DNA of 64,000 nt from Gordonia polyisoprenivorans (lineage in GTDB: Bacteria > Actinomycetota > Actinomycetes > Mycobacteriales > Mycobacteriaceae), in NCBI RefSeq assembly GCF_017654315.1, contig NZ_CP072203.1, forward strand, positions 5,394,001 to 5,458,000, in the 5' to 3' direction. Below, piece by piece: positions 61,123-64,000 of this stretch (its first letter is position 1; the number at the start of each line of letters is the position of its first letter). The notes beneath the pieces were generated by a model. It was not told the origin of the DNA, did not search any database, and saw nothing but the letters and a program-made list of their open reading frames with translations. The translations under genes and the position numbers were made by a program.

Positions 61123-62043
61123 ATGAGCACCACGATCTGGAGTCCCCGAATGCCATTGCCGTACGGCCGCAGCCCCCACCGACGCCTCGGCATCCGCACC
61201 GTGCTGACCGCGGCGGCCACCGCCGTCGCCCTCCTCGGCGGACTCGCTCAGGCCGGCGGGGCGCAGGCGGCCGACGGATACCCGTACGTGAATCTCGGTG
61301 ACAGCTACAGCGCAGGCGCTTCGGTGTTCCCCCAGGCCACGAGTGCGGCCACGTTCTGCTCCAACTCGCTGGTCAACTACTCCCACCTCGTCGCCAAGCG
61401 ACGAGGGATGAACGTCGCCGACGTCAGTTGCGCCGGCGCCACCACCACCGACCTGACCAAGTCGCAATACCGGTGGCAGGGCCCGCAGATCAACGCTGTG
61501 GGACCGGCCACCCGCTTGATCACCCTGACGATCGGCGCGAACAACAACGGACTGTTCAACGACTCGACCTCGGCCTGCCAGCAGGCCTGGCTGTCCGCGC
61601 CGTTGTCGGCCACCCCGTGCCGCGATGAACTCGGCACCTCGTTGGTCGACAAGATCAACTCCTCCACCTACCCCGACCTCGTGAACGTGCTGCACCGCAT
61701 CGACACCGCCGCACCGAACGCGCGAGTGCTCCTCGTCGGATATCCGCAGATCTTCCCGGCTATGGGAACCCCGGCCTGCTCGGCGGCATTGCTCACCACG
61801 CCCGCCGACACCGAGTATCTGCACCGGACCTTCGCCGCCCTCAACAACGCCTTGCGCCGTGCCGCCGCGACGACACACGCGACCTTCGTCGACATGTCGA
61901 AGGTGTCCGCGGGCCACGACGCCTGCGCGGGTGATCGACGATGGGTCGAGCCGACCCTGGGTGCGGCCAACTTCCCGGCGATGCACGCCAACACGCGCGG
62001 CCAACAGGCGATGGCCGATCAGGTCGTGGCCGCCCTGCGTTGA
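61123..62043 (+). CDS. secreted SGNH/GDSL hydrolase
   Basis: A 306-residue secreted lipase/esterase-type enzyme. A signal peptide of about 49 residues (hydrophobic VLTAAATAVALLGGLAQAGG) ends in AQAAD. The mature protein starts with block I VNLGDSYSAGA (serine nucleophile). Block II Gly is in DVSCAGATTTDL, block III Asn in TIGANNNGLF, and block V DxxH-like near MHANTRGQQAMADQ. Six cysteines could form disulfides, as in Streptomyces-type secreted lipases. A nearby MPLPYGRS start, nine codons in, is also possible. Confidence 0.9.
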   Translation: MSTTIWSPRMPLPYGRSPHRRLGIRTVLTAAATAVALLGGLAQAGGAQAADGYPYVNLGDSYSAGASVFPQATSAATFCSNSLVNYSHLVAKRRGMNVADVSCAGATTTDLTKSQYRWQGPQINAVGPATRLITLTIGANNNGLFNDSTSACQQAWLSAPLSATPCRDELGTSLVDKINSSTYPDLVNVLHRIDTAAPNARVLLVGYPQIFPAMGTPACSAALLTTPADTEYLHRTFAALNNALRRAAATTHATFVDMSKVSAGHDACAGDRRWVEPTLGAANFPAMHANTRGQQAMADQVVAALR

Positions 62044-62096
62044 GTGCCCTGGGCTGATCGCGCCCGCAACCCGGACGGACCGGGCAGGATTGGGCC

Positions 62097-63605
62097 ATGG
62101 GCACCGACGTCAGCACCCAGCAGTTCTCCGGCGCCGACCGGGTGCGTTTTCGCAAGCAGGTCAGCCGGGGCACCGAGGCGATCGCCCGGATGCTCGCCGA
62201 CGGCTTGTTCACCGACCACGGCGCTCCGCCCGAGCCGTTGCTCGGCATGGAGGTCGAGCTCAATCTCGTCGACGACGAGATGAACCCGGCCATGGCCAAC
62301 GCCGAGGTACTCGACGCCATCGCCGACCCCGACTATCAAACCGAACTCGGCCAGTTCAACATCGAGATCAACGTCTCGCCGCGACCGTTCGTCGACAACG
62401 ACACGATGTCTCTCGAACAACGGCTGCGCACCTCGCTCAATCGCGCCGAGCAGCAGGCTAACCGCGTCGGTACGCACCTCGTCATGATCGGCACACTGCC
62501 CACCCTGCGGACCGAGCACTTCGCACATCAATGGATCTCGGCGAATCCGCGCTACGACCTGCTGAACCAGCAGATCTTCGCCGCCCGCGGTGAGGACATC
62601 GAGATCGACATCGCCGGGGTCCCGCTCGGCGAGCATCACGCCAGCGAAAGACTGCACACCTCAACCGATTCCATCCTGCCCGAGGCCGCGTGCACGTCGC
62701 TGCAACTCCATCTGCGGGTGGCGCCGGAGGATTTCGCCGCGCATTGGAATGCCGCGCAGGCCATTGCCGGGGTGCAGGTCGCGCTGGCCGGCAACGCACC
62801 GTTCCTGGCGGGGACCGCGCTGTGGCACGAGAGTCGCATCCCCGTCTTCGAGCAGGCGACCGACACCCGGCCACTGGAACTGAAGAACCAGGGCGTGCGA
62901 CCGCGAGTGTGGTTCGGGGAGCGATGGATCAACACGATCTTCGATCTGTTCGAAGAGAACACCCGCTACTTTCCGGCGCTGTTGCCGGTGTCGACGGACG
63001 TCGATCCGCTCGCCGAACTCGACGCCGGGCGTATCCCCGCGCTCGAGGAACTGCGTCTGCACAACGGCACCGTGTACCGGTGGAACCGGCCCGTCTACGA
63101 CGTCGTCGACGGGCAGGCCCATTTGCGGGTGGAGAACCGTGTACTGCCCGCCGGGCCGACCGTCGTCGACACCATGGCCAATGCCGCCTTCTATTACGGG
63201 GTGGTCCGCGGGCTCGTGGAGGCCGACCGGCCGCTGTGGTCACAGATGTCGTTCAATGCCGCCGCCGAGAATCTTCATGCCGGCGCCCGCGGAGGCCTTG
63301 AGTCGCAACTGTATTGGCCCGACGTCGGATGGGTGCGCCCCGACGAGCTCACCCTACGTCGACTACTCCCCCTCGCCGACGACGGCCTCCGCGCATTCGG
63401 CGTCTCGTCCAGGGCGCGCACCCGCTACCTGTCCGTCATCGAAGGCCGTTGTGTCACAAGACAAACCGGAGCGGTATGGCAGCGCCGGGCAGTCGCCGCC
63501 CGCGAGCAGGCAGGTGAGGAACGCGCCGCCGCCCTTCGCGGGATGTTGGCCGACTATGTCGCCCTCATGCACGAGGGCGAGCCGGTGCACTCCTGGACCC
63601 TGTGA
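62097..63605 (+). CDS. glutamate-cysteine ligase family 2 (GCS2) protein
   Basis: A 502-residue ATP-dependent carboxylate-amine ligase of the GCS2 superfamily. LLGMEVELNLVDDEMNPA and LGQFNIEINVSPRPF are the metal- and ATP-binding strands; SLQLHLRVAPEDFAAHWNAAQ and RYFPALLP follow. Since mycothiol producers normally lack glutathione, a gamma-glutamyl ligase of another kind is likely; substrates are unknown. It starts 53 bp after the hydrolase stop and is followed by the GGTCGAG repeats. Confidence 0.87.
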   Translation: MGTDVSTQQFSGADRVRFRKQVSRGTEAIARMLADGLFTDHGAPPEPLLGMEVELNLVDDEMNPAMANAEVLDAIADPDYQTELGQFNIEINVSPRPFVDNDTMSLEQRLRTSLNRAEQQANRVGTHLVMIGTLPTLRTEHFAHQWISANPRYDLLNQQIFAARGEDIEIDIAGVPLGEHHASERLHTSTDSILPEAACTSLQLHLRVAPEDFAAHWNAAQAIAGVQVALAGNAPFLAGTALWHESRIPVFEQATDTRPLELKNQGVRPRVWFGERWINTIFDLFEENTRYFPALLPVSTDVDPLAELDAGRIPALEELRLHNGTVYRWNRPVYDVVDGQAHLRVENRVLPAGPTVVDTMANAAFYYGVVRGLVEADRPLWSQMSFNAAAENLHAGARGGLESQLYWPDVGWVRPDELTLRRLLPLADDGLRAFGVSSRARTRYLSVIEGRCVTRQTGAVWQRRAVAAREQAGEERAAALRGMLADYVALMHEGEPVHSWTL

Positions 63606-63691
63606 GCGCCGGCCGACGGTCCTCGAGGCCTCCACCAGCGGGAGGGGCCTTCCTCGCCGGGCGGAGGCGCTCCTTGATCGGTGGTCGAGGT

Positions 63692-63811
63692 TGGTCGAGG
63701 TGCCGAGGAGCGTTAGCGACGAGCTGTTCTCCCGGTGGCCGCTTTCCTCCCGGTGACACTTTCTCTCGGTGGTCGAGGTGTCGAGGAGCGTTAGCGACGA
63801 GCCTCGAGACC
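63692..63811 (+). repeat. two copies of the dispersed GGTCGAG hairpin repeat
   Basis: Copy A (63692-63724) and copy B (63769-63811) share TGGTCGAGGTG, CGAGGAGCGTTAGCGACGAGC. Copy B continues into CTCGAGACC, whose complement pairs with the repeat's beginning, so it can fold into a hairpin around GTTAG. Similar units stand at 18.7-18.85 kb. The 253-bp gap holds no other gene. Confidence 0.88.
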
Positions 63812-63858
63812 TGTTGCACCGCTGCTGGTTTCCGACTCCGGACCGAGCACGTGACGGT

Positions 63859-64000
63859 CTAGAGTCCGTGGTCGCCGAGGAGTTGGGCGAGTCGGTTCTC
63901 GACCGGCGAGTCTGACGTGGGGTCAGGGTGGAGGATTTCGACGAGGTCGTAATATCCGTGTCCGATCGGGACCTGGCTGCGCCGGATTCGGTTGGTGGGC
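63859..64000 (-). CDS. C-terminal fragment of an unrecognised gene cut by the window edge
   Basis: A minus-strand frame enters from the right edge and ends at a TAG. Its last 46 codons include RRSQVPIGHGYYDLVEILHP and end VENRLAQLLGDHGL. There is no internal stop and the composition is protein-like. I do not recognise the family; the 5' end is outside the window. Its stop lies 47 bp from the GGTCGAG repeat copy B. Confidence 0.5.
   Translation of the reverse strand, partial: PTNRIRRSQVPIGHGYYDLVEILHPDPTSDSPVENRLAQLLGDHGL

Noticed and set aside
1-64000. tRNA, rRNA, riboswitch, prophage or intact insertion sequence
   Set aside because: Looked for cloverleaf arms, transposase motifs and integrase genes by eye and found none convincing; a computed tRNA/ncRNA scan was not possible.

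Overview
The window is high-GC actinobacterial DNA. Gene content points to the mycolic-acid-bearing Mycobacteriales: mycothiol synthase (mshD), a DesA1-type acyl-ACP desaturase, a WS/DGAT acyltransferase, an LmeA-like protein, a LytR-CpsA-Psr enzyme, a GlnR-type orphan regulator, a 13E12-family HNH protein and a polycysteine leader peptide. A Gordonia-like organism is my inference; nothing in the sequence names the species. No rRNA, tRNA, CRISPR array, prophage or intact insertion sequence was seen.

Left part (1-20.4 kb) is accessory metabolism. It holds an MFS exporter with two alpha/beta hydrolases, a family III CoA-transferase, an MBL-fold hydrolase coupled to an enoyl-CoA hydratase, a Tat-exported family 1 glycosidase, two LysR regulators, and an XRE regulator/membrane protein pair behind a perfect 33-bp palindrome. 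A beta-oxidation-type island follows: thiolase, acyl-CoA ligase, SDR and thiolase on the minus strand, divergent from two acyl-CoA dehydrogenases on the plus strand. It ends in a tandem-repeat zone and a 13E12/HNH gene.

Middle part (20.5-46.1 kb) holds nadE, a WS/DGAT enzyme, desA1, dus, an LCP protein, phoU, the pstSCAB phosphate importer, a possibly iron-controlled block (HXXXD acyltransferase-like protein, pobA, arylamine N-acetyltransferase, LLM monooxygenase), mshD, glnR, lmeA, and a sulfur operon (polycysteine leader peptide, thiosulfate sulfurtransferase, sseC) followed by a nitrobindin-like gene. phoU and pstS both carry 11-bp direct repeats of the Pho/RegX3 type upstream of a -10 element.

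Right part (46.1-64 kb) has a damaged small membrane gene, an unrecognised internally duplicated protein, cydABDC (cytochrome bd oxidase and its ABC exporter), a PabC-like lyase, a YgfZ-like protein, a MOSC protein, a DUF3073 protein, purM, purF, an SCP-like protein, a secreted SGNH hydrolase, a GCS2-type ligase, and copies of a dispersed GGTCGAG repeat. From memory, the order from desA1 to the SCP-like gene broadly matches Mycobacterium tuberculosis Rv0824c-Rv0807, with pstSCA, the pobA block and cydABDC as additions and thiX missing.

The most interesting signals are regulatory or small: the leaderless polycysteine sORF, the 33-bp palindrome, candidate iron boxes, three 17-bp-phased repeats before desA1, an operator-like dyad before cydA, and several sub-60-codon genes.
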